This document shows, piece after piece, positions 22,701 to 34,603 of a stretch of 64,000 nucleotides of DNA. A program made the translations under genes and the position numbers. Source of the stretch: Cinclus cinclus (Eukaryota; Chordata; Aves; Passeriformes; Cinclidae); NCBI RefSeq assembly GCF_963662255.1, contig NC_085067.1:8361148-8425147 (forward strand). The letters are read 5' to 3'. A model generated the notes under the pieces. The model ran no database searches. It saw only the letters and a list, made by a program, of their open reading frames with translations, and had not been told where the DNA came from. How positions within the stretch are numbered: position 1 is the stretch's first letter; each line of letters opens with the position of its first letter.

Positions 22701-25700
22701 TAAAATTGCCTATAGTCATGCGGGCAGTTGGAACACAGTGAGTAAATCTGTGTTCAGACAGGAACAGATCCCACAGGGAATGCTCTAGCATGGATTGCTA
22801 TGCTTTGCAAAGGAAATAATGGTCTTTAAAGCTGTCAGTTACTCACCTAAATACTTCTTTCAATTGCTGTGATACCCAGAGGCACCTCCCAACAGGGAAG
22901 GGATTGCATGGGAAAACAGAACTGGTGGCACAGGCAATGATAACTTCACACCTGGGCTGAGCTCACCTCCTGCCTGGTACAGCAGGGTACTGGGAGATCA
23001 GGATTTCCCTCCATTGCATCCCCTCCCTATACTAATCTGGTTTTCTGCATAGTACAGTCTAAGAAACCTAATCTTTGTTTTCTGTACTATGATCTTACAT
23101 TTACCATTTTATATTACAGAAAACCAAAGTCTGGAAGAGAGCCTTGGAACTTGTTGCAGTACCTTGAACTTTCTGTTTAGACAGCAGTTCTGATTCTCTG
23201 CTCCCTTTTCCATTTGACCTATGATCTGTAGATCTATAACAAGATCTGTAATTTACATAAGGAACTTGAAGATGCAACAGCCCCAATGATATCAAATTAG
23301 AATTTAATCTTCCTTTTTTTCTGTTTGTATTATTTTAAATAAAATAAAAACTAATTGGTAATCTTTAATAAAAATAGAGTATTTTTTGTCAAACACTATT
23401 TTAGCCGTATTAATTCAGCCAAGGTTCTAGTGTTGACCTGCTTTCTTAAATTTTATTACATATTGTTATGTTTCTATAGTATTGTGACTGAGGGCTGCTA
23501 TTGTGTGTCTTCCAAAATTCAAATAACTCAATAAATTTCTCTCAATCCAGTAATATGTTAATTAAAAAAATGTATTGTTCATGCCTTTTGAACACTGACA
23601 TTCATTATTTTGCTTGATGAAGTGACCTTAGCAAGAATCTGCTCATGTCCAAAGGGGTAAGCTTGTAACCTCAGTAATATGGTTAATTTTAATTAGTCAA
23701 ATACATGCTCAGGCTCTCTGTAGGTTTGAAACATTTGAATTCAGTTTTGATAGCATTATTCTCAGGGAGCATGAAACAGATGCATGTAATTCTTGTTAGC
23801 ATATTACTTGAAGTTGACTTCAAACATGTTCATTGTAAGTTGTTAGACAGCCTTCGTCTACTGGGAATCCAATCTGCCTATTTGCCCTTTTTTTTCTTTA
23901 ATTACTTCTATAATTATTGTTTGTAACTCCCACTTGAGAGCCTGTGCATGTGGTAGGTGGGCCCTTTTCATACTGAAGTCTGTATGGAAAATATATCTTT
24001 TTGCAACAATTTATAGTTTAAAACTCAGAATTTCTTTCTTGATTTTTGTCTTACACAAAACTAACTTCTCTAGAGGAAATATTTTATTTTTATGTCAAAT
24101 TAATTTCTTAAACTTTTAATTTTTCTGTAACAGTGACAGCCATCTGAGTATATTCTCACAAATTATAATGGGAGTACTAAGGTCACCTGCTGTGCACAGC
24201 TGTCATCTTTGAGGTCCAGTCTTGTGTGACAGTTTGCTTGAATGAAGAAGCTCAGGTTTTGACTCTGCAGTAGAAAGAGAATCTCTCACATAAGGCAACC
24301 TCTTTCTTTTTCCATGCTTAAAAGTGTAATGCCATATTTGTTGCATATGTAATGCAGTATTAGGTAATACTGTGTATATTCAGATTCATACATAGCCAAA
24401 AGGATTCACTGCTAACCCTGTAGTTATTTTTTAAAGTTGCTATTAAACATCTAAAAATAAAGGCTGAAGAATTAGAGAGCCTGTAGGTACCTTGGAATCT
24501 ATTGCAAATCTCTGCACCGGTTCACCATCTCACTGTGGATTTATGAGCTTCATTGTTCAAAATCTTCCCAAGAAAATGAGTCTCGAGTATTTTTGCTTAT
24601 TATTTCCCATGCTCTAAAGACAAGAAATGCTCTAAATAATCATGTGACACTTCCTTATGCAGAGCACCATTGCTTCAGCGGAGCTCCTTGGGTTTATCTT
24701 TGATCATTATGTTGTGGCATCCCAGCTGTAGACTAAGACCTTGATTTTTGGACAAAAGCAGCCTATTTGTAGGGTAAGAAGTATGTTTGCTGAGTGTGTA
24801 AGATGTGGTTTTTTTCCTAGATAAAAATATTTTTTGTTTATTTGTTTGATTCTGGTAGAATAGTGGTTCATTAATTGCCCTATGTAGTCACTGGTTGATA
24901 TATTTTTGAGGGTTTTTTTAAGAAACAGGCAAGTTGAAGTTCTTACAGTGTTTTGTGTCATACCATAGTAAGACATTTTCTTGCTAAGCTGAGATGAAAG
25001 AATTGGCTGAGTGTAGCAATAATGCAACCTTGCTAGGTTGGACCTGTTTTGCAGTCTTAGCTGTAGTTCTCTGTCTCCAAAGTCTGGAAGGAGCTGTAAA
25101 TTTAACAGTCAATTCTCTGAAGAATTGACCTCCCTGCTGAAAATGTTGGATAACATTCTCAGGGTGATAGTGAGTATTAGCACCTCTTTAGCTGGGAAGA
25201 AATAAGGTAGGCAGCCAATATCTCCTGCTGCTCTCAATTGATTCATGGTTTGTATGTATCTTATTCTTGAATGCTTTCAGTAGGTGTTGTTTCTAGTAAT
25301 ATTCTCATTAAATGTAAATAAAAGGTTTGAATTTGGTTATGTTCTCAATAACATAGAAACCGGATGCAAAATACTGTAAGACGTGATGGTAGTAGTGAAT
25401 AAATCCGAAGAAAAAAGATGTCAGCTGAGTTTATGTTGTGTCCAGTGACAGAGGACTTGAAGTTCAGAGAAGTCTTTGGCATCTGGACTTGCTACAGTCT
25501 CCTCCAGCATGCAAATACCTTTAATTTCCTCATGTGGTCCTTGAAGGTCCTTGAAGTGCAATCCATGGTCCAGTCCAATGTCCTTAGGAGAATCTGCACT
25601 CCTTAAAGTCTTGCACTTGTACTTGAGACAGAGAAATGAACTCTTTAGGGTCATGTGTTGGTCACTTGGCACTGTCTTAAGATCATGTGCACTGTTTACC

Positions 25701-25840
25701 CAGAAGTGACACGACAGGGACTTCCTTAGCTGTGATTTCTCTGTGTCTTGGCAAATTTCTTTAAACTTGATTACCTGTCTCAATGGTAGCTATACTTCAC
25801 AAGTGATTAGTCATTTGTTGTAAGGGAAGATGGTCCTTGT
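19716..25840. other. Six kilobases of unique AT-rich DNA
   Basis: The longest open frame is 20397-20942 on +, 181 codons from an ATG. It has no recognisable domain and is compatible with chance in this length of DNA. A - strand frame at 25421-25783 is also unassigned. Around 25536-25556 the GGTCCTTGAA unit is repeated in tandem. No interspersed element is recognised. Confidence 0.45.
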
Positions 25841-26475
25841 TGTGAGGGTCCAGAGCTAAGCAGAATCCCCAGGCTGGTGCAGAGGAAAGCCCTTTATTGC
25901 CAAACCAGGCCTTTATCAGCAGTTAGCTCATTATCAGATACATTCCATTTAAGCACAACAAATGTAATTCAACCAAGCACCATAAACCAGGGTGTGAGCA
26001 CCTATGGTTATAGAACTTGTTTTTCTACTTCCAGTTCAGCTGAGTCTTTTTCCCACTGTCCTTTTCTGCTTAGCTGAAGTAACAGGCCTGAGCCATGGTT
26101 TTACAAGGCCTTCCTTTTTAAAGGTTTTACCTATATGCAACAGCTTGTTTCCCTGGAAATACATAATTAAAGAAGAAAAATAGGGGTACATTTGTTGTAG
26201 AATTAGAGAAACTGAGGCAAGGTGTGCAAAAGACAATGGCAGAGATGAGGATGTATCTCTGTTTCCAAATCCAGAACTTAAAGGGCCTCCTGTGATAAAA
26301 TGGGCACCCAAAGGTTCACTTGCCTTTGGGGTTTTTGTTCTGTGCTTATGCATGGCTGCAAGGGCATCAGTGTAAGCCATGTTGTTCAACACCATATGAG
26401 AGGAAAGATTCATCCCCTGCAGTGTTTCTTCCTCAAGGCAGAAACCTACATATTTTTCTCTAAGTGTCCATGACA
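25841..26475 (-). mobile_element. Probable ERV long terminal repeat, apparently solo
   Basis: Read on the - strand, the segment begins TGTCATGG and ends CCTCACA, so it has the TG...CA ends of a retroviral LTR. An AATAAA signal (25898-25893) lies about 50 nt before the 3' end, the usual R/U5 arrangement. The length of 635 bp fits an LTR. No primer-binding site follows, so this is either a solo LTR or a 3' LTR. A short purine-rich AGGGG lies immediately upstream, which weakly supports a former 3' LTR. The LTR class is not determined, and target-site duplications are not clear. Confidence 0.5.
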
Positions 26476-27100
26476 CCCCTAGCCTTAACAAATGACTGTT
26501 GGTTTGTCCAGTTCGCTGCTGTTAGATTTTAATCTGGCCTAAGGGTTATGGGAGGAAACACTCTACTTCTGAGCATTTTGTGTTTTGTTATGAGCCAGAA
26601 GACGAAGTGTGTTGAACCATCAGTTTCCCCTTCTCTCCCCTCCTGCTTTATCTGAGCAAGGTGATCAGCTCCATCAGCTCTCTGTTCCCCTTCCTGGGTG
26701 ATTTCAAGAAATTCCATCTTGGTCTAAGAGGGTAGAGAGACCAAGGGAGACCAGAAGCACTGATAGCATAGATAGAATTGTTCCTTCTGGGATCAGGACC
26801 AGGGTATAGTGGGGTAATTACTGAGGGACCTGCAGCTCTGGCATCACTCCCTGTTCTGTGCTGAATTGCAGGGAATGTGTAGATGCTGCTCAGAACAAAT
26901 AGCAAACTGTGTGAAACAGCAACACTGTTAGGGACAGGAGGGAGGGTATTGTCCAACACATCTCTCCATGCCAACTGCATGGATAAACACAGGACATCCA
27001 ACCTCTTAGGTGAAAAGAAAATACAAGACTTCAGAGAAAACAAGGGCCTTCCTGAGGGTCAGGTCAGCCCGAGATGACATTGCACAGGTCTGTTCATTGT
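26476..27100. other. Possible upstream remainder of the LTR element
   Basis: This lies where internal sequence would be if the adjacent LTR is a 3' copy. A - strand open frame covers 26648-27043 but shows no motif of gag, pol or env that I can recognise. It may simply be unique genomic DNA. Confidence 0.25.
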
Positions 27101-30100
27101 GCTCTCAGCCATGTATGTGGCTAGAGAGTGTGTTGTGTGATCTATCAGATGAAAAAATGGTTGTGCAGCAGTATCAAGTGTAGACCTCTGTTTAACCATT
27201 CCACAGCTAAAAGACAGTTCAGTGACTCAGTTTGCTGCACTAGAGAACTATTAAAGACATTGCTGGCTTTATTTATTTTATTTCATAAACAGACTTCTGG
27301 GGGCATATTAAACTTAAAGAGACGCTTAAAGAGACCCTTCCTTCCTCTTTCTTCTCTGCAGAAGATGAAAAGTTTTCCTTATGCATATTGCTTTAGGCCC
27401 ATATTTCAAAATGACATAATGGTACCACAGACTGTAGAGCTGCACACATGGCTCATGATGCATTGCTCCCTATCTACAGAGTTCCTCCACTTTATGATCA
27501 AAAATAAAACACTTGAAATGTTCTAGTCTGCTGGGTAGGAAAGACAACAAAATGCTGGAGGGGAACCTTTAAGTAGTATCTCTCTGGACTTATTTTTAAG
27601 ATTATACTATTTTTCCCGCAACCCGTTCCATTTCTCCTCCTCTTTTCTGTCAAAAATTCTGACTGGTGTTGACAGAAACGATTATAGCTTATGAGTGATA
27701 ATATAATCCAGTTTTCTTCAAGGAGAGATGCTATCAGAGAACATTTTTTAAAAATATACTTGTAGAAAAGAGCCATCTTTCTTCATAGAATAACAGTTAT
27801 TAATCTCTTACTAGTACATTTTCATATCATTTTGGACATTTATTTCCACACTGAGATATTATAAAACTAGGCATTTGTGTCAGTTTTGATGCAGTGCAAC
27901 ATGCTGGAACATGAAAAGCCGTAATTACCACCATGGTCATTTGAATTGCTAACCAGATCCTGACATTTTCAAATCAGACCAGTTTCTTGGTGATCTAGAA
28001 GTAAGCCTGGGTGCAACACAAGCTGCATTTCAATGAGGCAACTCAACATTTTAAAAGAAAATGCAGTGCACTCACATCCCCAAAGCATTGCTGAAATGAA
28101 GAAGTAGTTTGATGGTTTTCTATTGCCTCCTCTAGACTGTTTTGATTGTGAGGATTTATTGATAAAATTATAGTCTCTGTTAATTTTGATGCATTTGAAA
28201 TGTTTAAGAACACCTCTTTAAGAAACTTTTTCTGCAACCTTTAACTTTTTCTGGTGGATAGACTTACAGCAACCTGTTCTGAGGTTTGTGTGTGGATGTC
28301 CTGTGTACCCTCACAGGTGGGAGCTCTCAGTTCTCCTGAGGGTTTGGGTCATGGCCTTCATTCTCTGTGCCCACAAATCCATTTGGGTTTGTTGTAGTTC
28401 AAGTTGAATAACTGAGTTTCTATGGTGTCTGGAGAGCTTAATTTTAGCTAGTGGATACACTTGTCCATGCTGCTACTTGCTGGCTGGTGTTGCCTGAAGG
28501 AGTTGTTTTGTTAGAGCCCTGCAGGTGCATGGGCTGGGAGAAGGGAATGTGACAGAACAGAACCATAGCAAGGGAAGTGTTCAAGTGATCATCAGCCCTT
28601 TAGATGAAGGCTGTGACACCTGTGGCAGCGTAAGCTTTATCTTTCAAAGAGTGATTCAGAGGCTCTCAGCATCCCAAACCAGTAGAGTAAAATACATGCC
28701 TTTATTTTCTTAAAAAGAAGACTCATGTGCTTTTAGCTTATTGGACCTGGCTGATATAGAATAAATAGGTAAAACCTTTCAGACTTGAGGTTGGAGAAAA
28801 CCATACAGCAAATCATCTTACAAATATGAGGAGGAAGAATGAGAAGAAAGATGATTTACTTCTATTGTACAGAGCTGTGGAGTGGAAGCTGTAAAAATAT
28901 TTTCCACTTCAATTCAGTAACTATGGAAAATACTAGACTAGATGAGGAAAGAAAGCAGGAAATGAAATGTATTTGAATTAGTGGGAAATATGATTACATC
29001 TTATTTTCTTATTTACTTGCAAAATTTTGTAGCTGAAAACCTAAAGAGTCTGATTTTTATTTCTGCCCTTCTCCCTTTTTTCTTTAGAGGTGACAGTCTT
29101 TTCCCCCTAGAGAAAAGGTGAATTCTTGGTTCAGTCTGGGAGGTCTATTGTTCTTTTTCTCCAGTGGACAAAATTATGATTTTCCTTAAGCTGTGGGTCT
29201 GCTTATGGAAACAAGGAGAGAAAGAAAAATGACAGAAAACAGCTGCAGGCTTCTTTTAAAGATCAGACTTCAACCTTTCATGTATAGGAATTTCACCTTT
29301 CCTGCATGAAAATATCAGATTTGCATATATGTCATAATATTTTTGTGTATTGAACTATGAAAGTGGAGCTTTAGACAAATGAAGCTAAAAACTGCCTTAA
29401 AATAACAGTTGTTTTCTCTATGACTGTTTTTGCTTCTTAGAGGATTGAGAGAAGTGCTTTAATCTATTTCTGTGGAAGCATTTGGAATACATAATTTATA
29501 TATTCCTAGCATGCAGTGTAGTAGTTGTAATATTGCTGTCAAAGCCACCATTTCTAGTTTAAGTCCATCTCTCCTCAAAGTGGATTTTTAGATGTGTTTG
29601 CATGTCAAGTGAGTTTTGGAGTGACTAAAGCAGTGGTGATGATATTGAGGGGTGTGTTGTTTAATGTAGTCTTTTAGGAGGTAAAGTTATCTTGAGAACA
29701 CAGATAATTCAGACATATTTTGCTTTGCTCTCAAGTTGGCAGTGGATAATTTTCATACAACAGATGTGTTTGATTATGGTAACCTGGGGCATGAAATGTC
29801 TTCTGATGCTAAAACTAGTGGATTCAATACAGTGCTGTGCTGTGCTGTTATTTCTACTGCAGAGATGTCTAGACATCTCAGCCAGGGAGCCATGCTCCCA
29901 GGTGCTGAGCACTGTGTACCTGGGTAATAAAAAAACCTCTTCTAGACTCTAACAGCTTAAAAATACACTTGAAAAGCATGTTGGTCATTCAACAATCAAA
30001 ACAACAACAACACCACCAACAAAAACCACCAAACAAAAAAGTCTGTTCTGGTAATGAAAATCTTATGTGAGAAAAGATAAAGAAAATTTCTGTTTGACTC

Positions 30101-31782
30101 GTTCCCTCCCTGGGTTTGCTCCTTCTGGCACATCTCCAGCCTGCACAGCCCAGTGTGGATCCCAGCAGCCACCCATGAGCCTGTTCCACTGTAGGGCACT
30201 GAAATGTGTATATGATGCAGAGTTCAGAGGCCTGGGTTTGGTAATGGACTGTCCCTGGCCTGCTTGCTTGACCTTTCATCAGCATTCTCTGCTCGGCATG
30301 GGATTAATTTGTTTGTTTTAAAGAAAAACATGCGAATTAGTAGCTAATAATGCCTATGTTTGGATCTACGAAGTCTACAGTCCAGGATGTGAAGTAATGA
30401 ATAAACTTGTTGCCATTGGTTTTTGTAGCTTCTAGCATTTCATCTGAGCCAAGCCAGCTGCTTCTGCAAATGCTTTCCTAGGCATGGCCCACTCCCACGT
30501 GAGCTCTGCTGCTCTCCTGAATCAGCGCTGTGCTCTTGTGACTGGAGCACAAATTGCAAGTTTCCTCAGGGCATTGCTGCAGATGGGGTTCTTGCTGCCA
30601 AGAGAAACAGACCGTGTGTTTGTGTATGTCTGCAACGTATTATGAAATGGGAGTCCCATTTCTGTGGTATTTTACTAACCTACTAGAGAATATTGCCATG
30701 GATTTTGTTTTAAGTTAAATGTGATAGAAAACTGGATGACTCTGAGCAAGCCTGGAGAAGAGACAAATGCATGTGGCCAGAGCAGTGGCCACTGCCATCC
30801 ATCACTTCTTCCCTGCTCTGTCTGACAGGTGATAAGGTGAACCTGTTCTCATCCCTTCAGGGGCACTCTGCCCCTTGTCATCTCTCCATCAAGAGCAGTG
30901 TCACCTGCAGTGACAGCACTGACATGAGTAAGTGGCTTGCAGGGATACAAGGAAGCATCACAGTGAAGAAAATTTGTCAGCTTTAATTAGCAGTGTTGAA
31001 TGATGTCTTGAAAGCCTGTAGGTATAAACAGACAAATAAGCTGGTAGAATTAAAAACAGATGTTAGAATTTAACTCCCCTAATAACAAAATCCCTCATGT
31101 CCTTCCCATAAAAAAAATCTAATTGTCAGTTAATGCCCAATTCAATTTATACATTTCTCATTAACATGAAGATTGAGCATAATATATTCAGGAAGATAAC
31201 ATGCTTTTTATTTGAATGGAGGTGGCTGTTAGTATTTGTCAACTGTTTCTGCTATTCCCTTGTTCCTAGCCTCTTATCCAGACAGAAGGGACTTGACTTA
31301 AAAACTGGCCTTGCAATATCTCAAATTCCATAAATTTTTGATGCTTCAGAAGAAGGTAAAAAAATTTCTATACTAAAATCCTAGAAAAATGTAATCCAGA
31401 GTACTAGAATACACTGAAAACTCATAATGTGAAACTCATTCAGTGTAATGGAGAGATGTTTTAAAATAAGAAACCCCTTCCAGATGTGCTGTTTTCAGAG
31501 TCCCTGTGCTTTCCAAAGAAAGATGGTAATCATGACCATATGTAACTGGAAACTGGAGCAGGTCCAGTACTCATCTGAACTGCAGGATTGCACAGCCTCT
31601 GACCATGGCTGTGGCAGGGGATGCAGCACAGGCAGTGCCAGCTGTGTGCCAGCTGATTTAAAAGGGGGGAGGAAGTGGGAAGATAAAATATCATGGTACC
31701 CCTAGCCCTCAGGTGACTAATATCCACTTTGACTTATTTTGGAATTTTTTAATTGGAAAATGCTCTTTGAAATGCAACTTGA
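27101..31782. other. Unique AT-rich DNA, no gene seen
   Basis: About 4.7 kb with no recognised element apart from a short A/C-rich patch near 29997-30040 and a tandem CTTAAAGAGAC near 27310-27335. Confidence 0.5.
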
Positions 31783-31919
31783 AAGTGCTCAAGGCCAGGC
31801 TGGAGGGCTTGGAGAAACCTGTTCTAGTGGAAAGTGTCCCTACCTGTGACAGAGGGTGCAGGTAGATCATCTTTATGCTCGTTTCCAACCCAAACCCTTC
31901 TGAGATTCTGTGAATGATT
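31783..31919 (+). mobile_element. CR1 3' tail fragment
   Basis: The sequence begins at GTGCTCAAGGCCAGGCTGG and passes through CTAGTGGAAAGTGTCCCT, GTAGATCATCTT and TTTCCAACCCAAACC to a degenerate ATTCTGTGAATGA end. This is the order of blocks in avian CR1 3' UTRs. Only about 140 bp remain. Confidence 0.85.
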
Positions 31920-32850
31920 TGTGTTGCTCGAAGTCTACAGAACATAAGGAAATTTAGGCTTTAATTTTTCTCCGATGTCTGGATTTGGGCTGAAGGTGCA
32001 CAATGTCTTGGAAGGAGGATTGTGGAGATGAACACAATCCTAGAGCAAAAAGCTTGTTCAGTAAACCGAGCCTGGAGACATGCACTGCTTCCTGATGGAG
32101 GAGAGGTTTGTGTTTTCTAGTCTGTTAATCTAAGGATCAACACTCTGTGGCTGGGATGCCAAAGATGACACCCAAGGAAATCCTGAATGGCATTTGGCTG
32201 GGCTATGCTGTTGTGACTGGGAAGAAGCTGAGAGAAACAGGGTCTTCTCATTACAGGGGTCCTCTTGATTTAAAAGGTGGCCAGAGTGGGGTTCTCATCT
32301 TGCACAACAACTTTCCCGTGCATCTCCTGGCTCTGCTGTTTTTCCATATGCTTAACACTGAAATTTGAAACACAAAATACAATCTGGCACACGTCTTCTG
32401 AAACAGAATGAGCATGTCCCAGTGGCAGGAAGAGAACTCTGAGCACAGCTTTCCTCACCAGCCTTCTTAAGGAGCTCATACTTTTGGGAACTTTTTAAAA
32501 GTCTACCTACTGGTATGCACTGGGAGAGAGAATCAGTCTCTGATCCAGCAGCTATTGCTATTTGAAAGCAGGATATTCTTCTGGATGACATATTTGATGT
32601 CAGACTTCCCTATTGGAGTTTACTGGCACCTGAGTACCAAGCAATGAGCATGGATGTACCTCCCAATGGCTAATTGGAATGCTGTCTTTCAACTATTAGT
32701 CATTGTTTTTCCTGCAGGCTAGACCTGTACTTATGTCATGAGTGGCAAATGCTCCAATAAATTATGAATAAGCATGTAAATGTTTAAACCTGTGTGTTTG
32801 AATGAGAGGCAAGACTGGAAAAATGAGAGAAATTCTTGATCCACTCTGAC
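31920..32850. other. Unique DNA, no gene seen
   Basis: Short frames such as 32147-32368 on + have no recognisable motif. Confidence 0.5.
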
Positions 32851-32894
32851 TTTCACAATATGACAGACTGTCAAGGTTGAAAGGACCTTCACAG
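32851..32894 (-). mobile_element. Short CR1 3'-end remnant
   Basis: Read on the - strand this gives AAGGTCCTTTCAACCTTGAC followed by a decayed repeat tail, the terminal block of CR1. At about 44 bp the assignment is tentative. Confidence 0.45.
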
Positions 32895-34516
32895 ATTTTT
32901 ATTTGCTTTTATATTATTTACTTGATGTAAAATGTAAGTGGCAAAGCAGAAGAGAATCAGGGTGAGATGTCAAGTTATTATGACTTAATTGGTTCTAGAG
33001 AATACACAACTGAACCTGTAAGCACTCTGATACAAAAATAAAGTACATTTAAAGAGATAGCTAAATATGCAGTTTGAGGACGCATCTCCCATTTTTATGT
33101 TTTTGGCTTTTTAATGCTTGTGGTTTGATAAGACATGATTAGTCTCTGAAACATTAATATGATACTGCTATAAAGCATTGTTCCTGTTTTGAATAATTTT
33201 ACTGAAATGTATCCTGCTGTAAACAGAAGAATGGGAAGTTGCTACTGAAATCAATAGTGCTTTTTTTTTTCTCTTCCAAAGCAGTGATATGGTGAAAATA
33301 AACATCTTCAGTATAGATTTCCTCTCAGAGTTATGAGAGAAGTTAGTTATGGAAGATGTCTATACGTGAGAGTCCCACCTTTGTATGAAAATTACATTTT
33401 GACTCTTTCTCTCAGGTTTATTTGCATATAAATCTTTGAGAATTAGTCTTGTAAAAGGAAAAAGACTTTCTGGGGACCTAAGGGAGGTGGTAAACCAAGA
33501 TTTGCATCACCTGGGTTCAAGTAGATGTACTCAAGCAGCACAACCCCACCTGTGCAGGTAGTTGTGTTCTTCCCTCAGAGGCATTGCTGCAAGCTGGACC
33601 AGTTGGATAACTGCTTTTTTGATAACTGGAAGATGATTTTCATGCTTTAAAAAATAACAACCACCATCACAAACCAAAAGAATCCCAAAAATCCCCCCAG
33701 GGAAATATAGGTGCTGATAACCAATATGGCCATGGTTCTACTCCTAAAATAGCTTCTGCTGTCACCTTGTCATTATTGGCCTGTGTTTTCAGTGACATGG
33801 AATCTGAAACTTGTTGTATGGAAACTATAAATTTGGTATGAAATTTTATCACCAAAATAGTTAACCTTTAGAGTGACATCCCTCTATACAAGTGGGATCC
33901 TTCACTGAAGAGTTTAAATTACTTAGTTTCTGAAAGAAATAGTCATATTGAACCAAAAGTGGTGCTCCTGTTGCAGGAATACACTTTTTTTTAGGATTGG
34001 AGGGTGGAATATCTTCTTTTCTTTCCTTGGAAGCCCTTCACCTTTACCTGCCAATAAGGCAGTGATGTGACTGCAACTTCCCTCTTCTGTTATGAGCACT
34101 TTCTTTTAAACAATTGTATTTTTATTTTTCATTGAAAAGACTCTGATAGTTTAACATTTCCCCCTGTATTATTTAGAATTTGGATAAAGATTGGCCATGA
34201 TAGCACTTACTGTTCTCTTAGTAGGACCTTAACTAAAGCTATTATGAGCTGTCATTTGAGAAAGAGGAATTCAGACTGGGGCTGGGGAGAAGGACTAGAG
34301 CAGTGACATGAGGAAGGAAAAACACACAACAGGACACAGAATGAACTAGCTCAGGTGTCTGCTGTGTGGCATACCCTTGTGCTCTGCAAGCTTATTTTTA
34401 GATAAATTGGTTTCTCTCTTGCCAGTCTAGTCTCTCAACAGAGTCCATATTTCTCAAAAATAAATAATTGTGTTTAAAAGTGTGAAGTATATCCTATAGT
34501 GATAAATAACTGCTAC
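32895..34516. other. Unique AT-rich DNA
   Basis: No gene or interspersed repeat recognised. Confidence 0.5.
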
Positions 34517-34603
34517 CTCTGGGAATGCAGGAAAGCCAGAAAAGTCTGTCTGAATCAGGTTTTCCACACTGGTGTCTCCTCCATACCACACTTTCTGGCC
34601 ATA
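34517..34603 (-). CDS. Candidate internal coding exon (29 codons), gene unknown
   Basis: On the - strand an 87-nt segment lies between an acceptor-like sequence (AATTTTTCACCAG) and a donor (CCCAGAG followed by GTAGCA). In the first frame it encodes 29 residues, starting YGQKVWYGGDTSVENL and ending FSGFPAFPE, with both splice phases zero. Codon usage is more exon-like than in the surroundings. A second frame is also open, so frame conservation cannot be claimed. I do not recognise the protein family. It may be a true exon of a - strand gene, or chance. Confidence 0.25.

Noticed and set aside
25421..25783. 120-codon - strand frame with coding-like codons
   Set aside because: No ATG at its start, contains a local tandem duplication, and no family is recognised.
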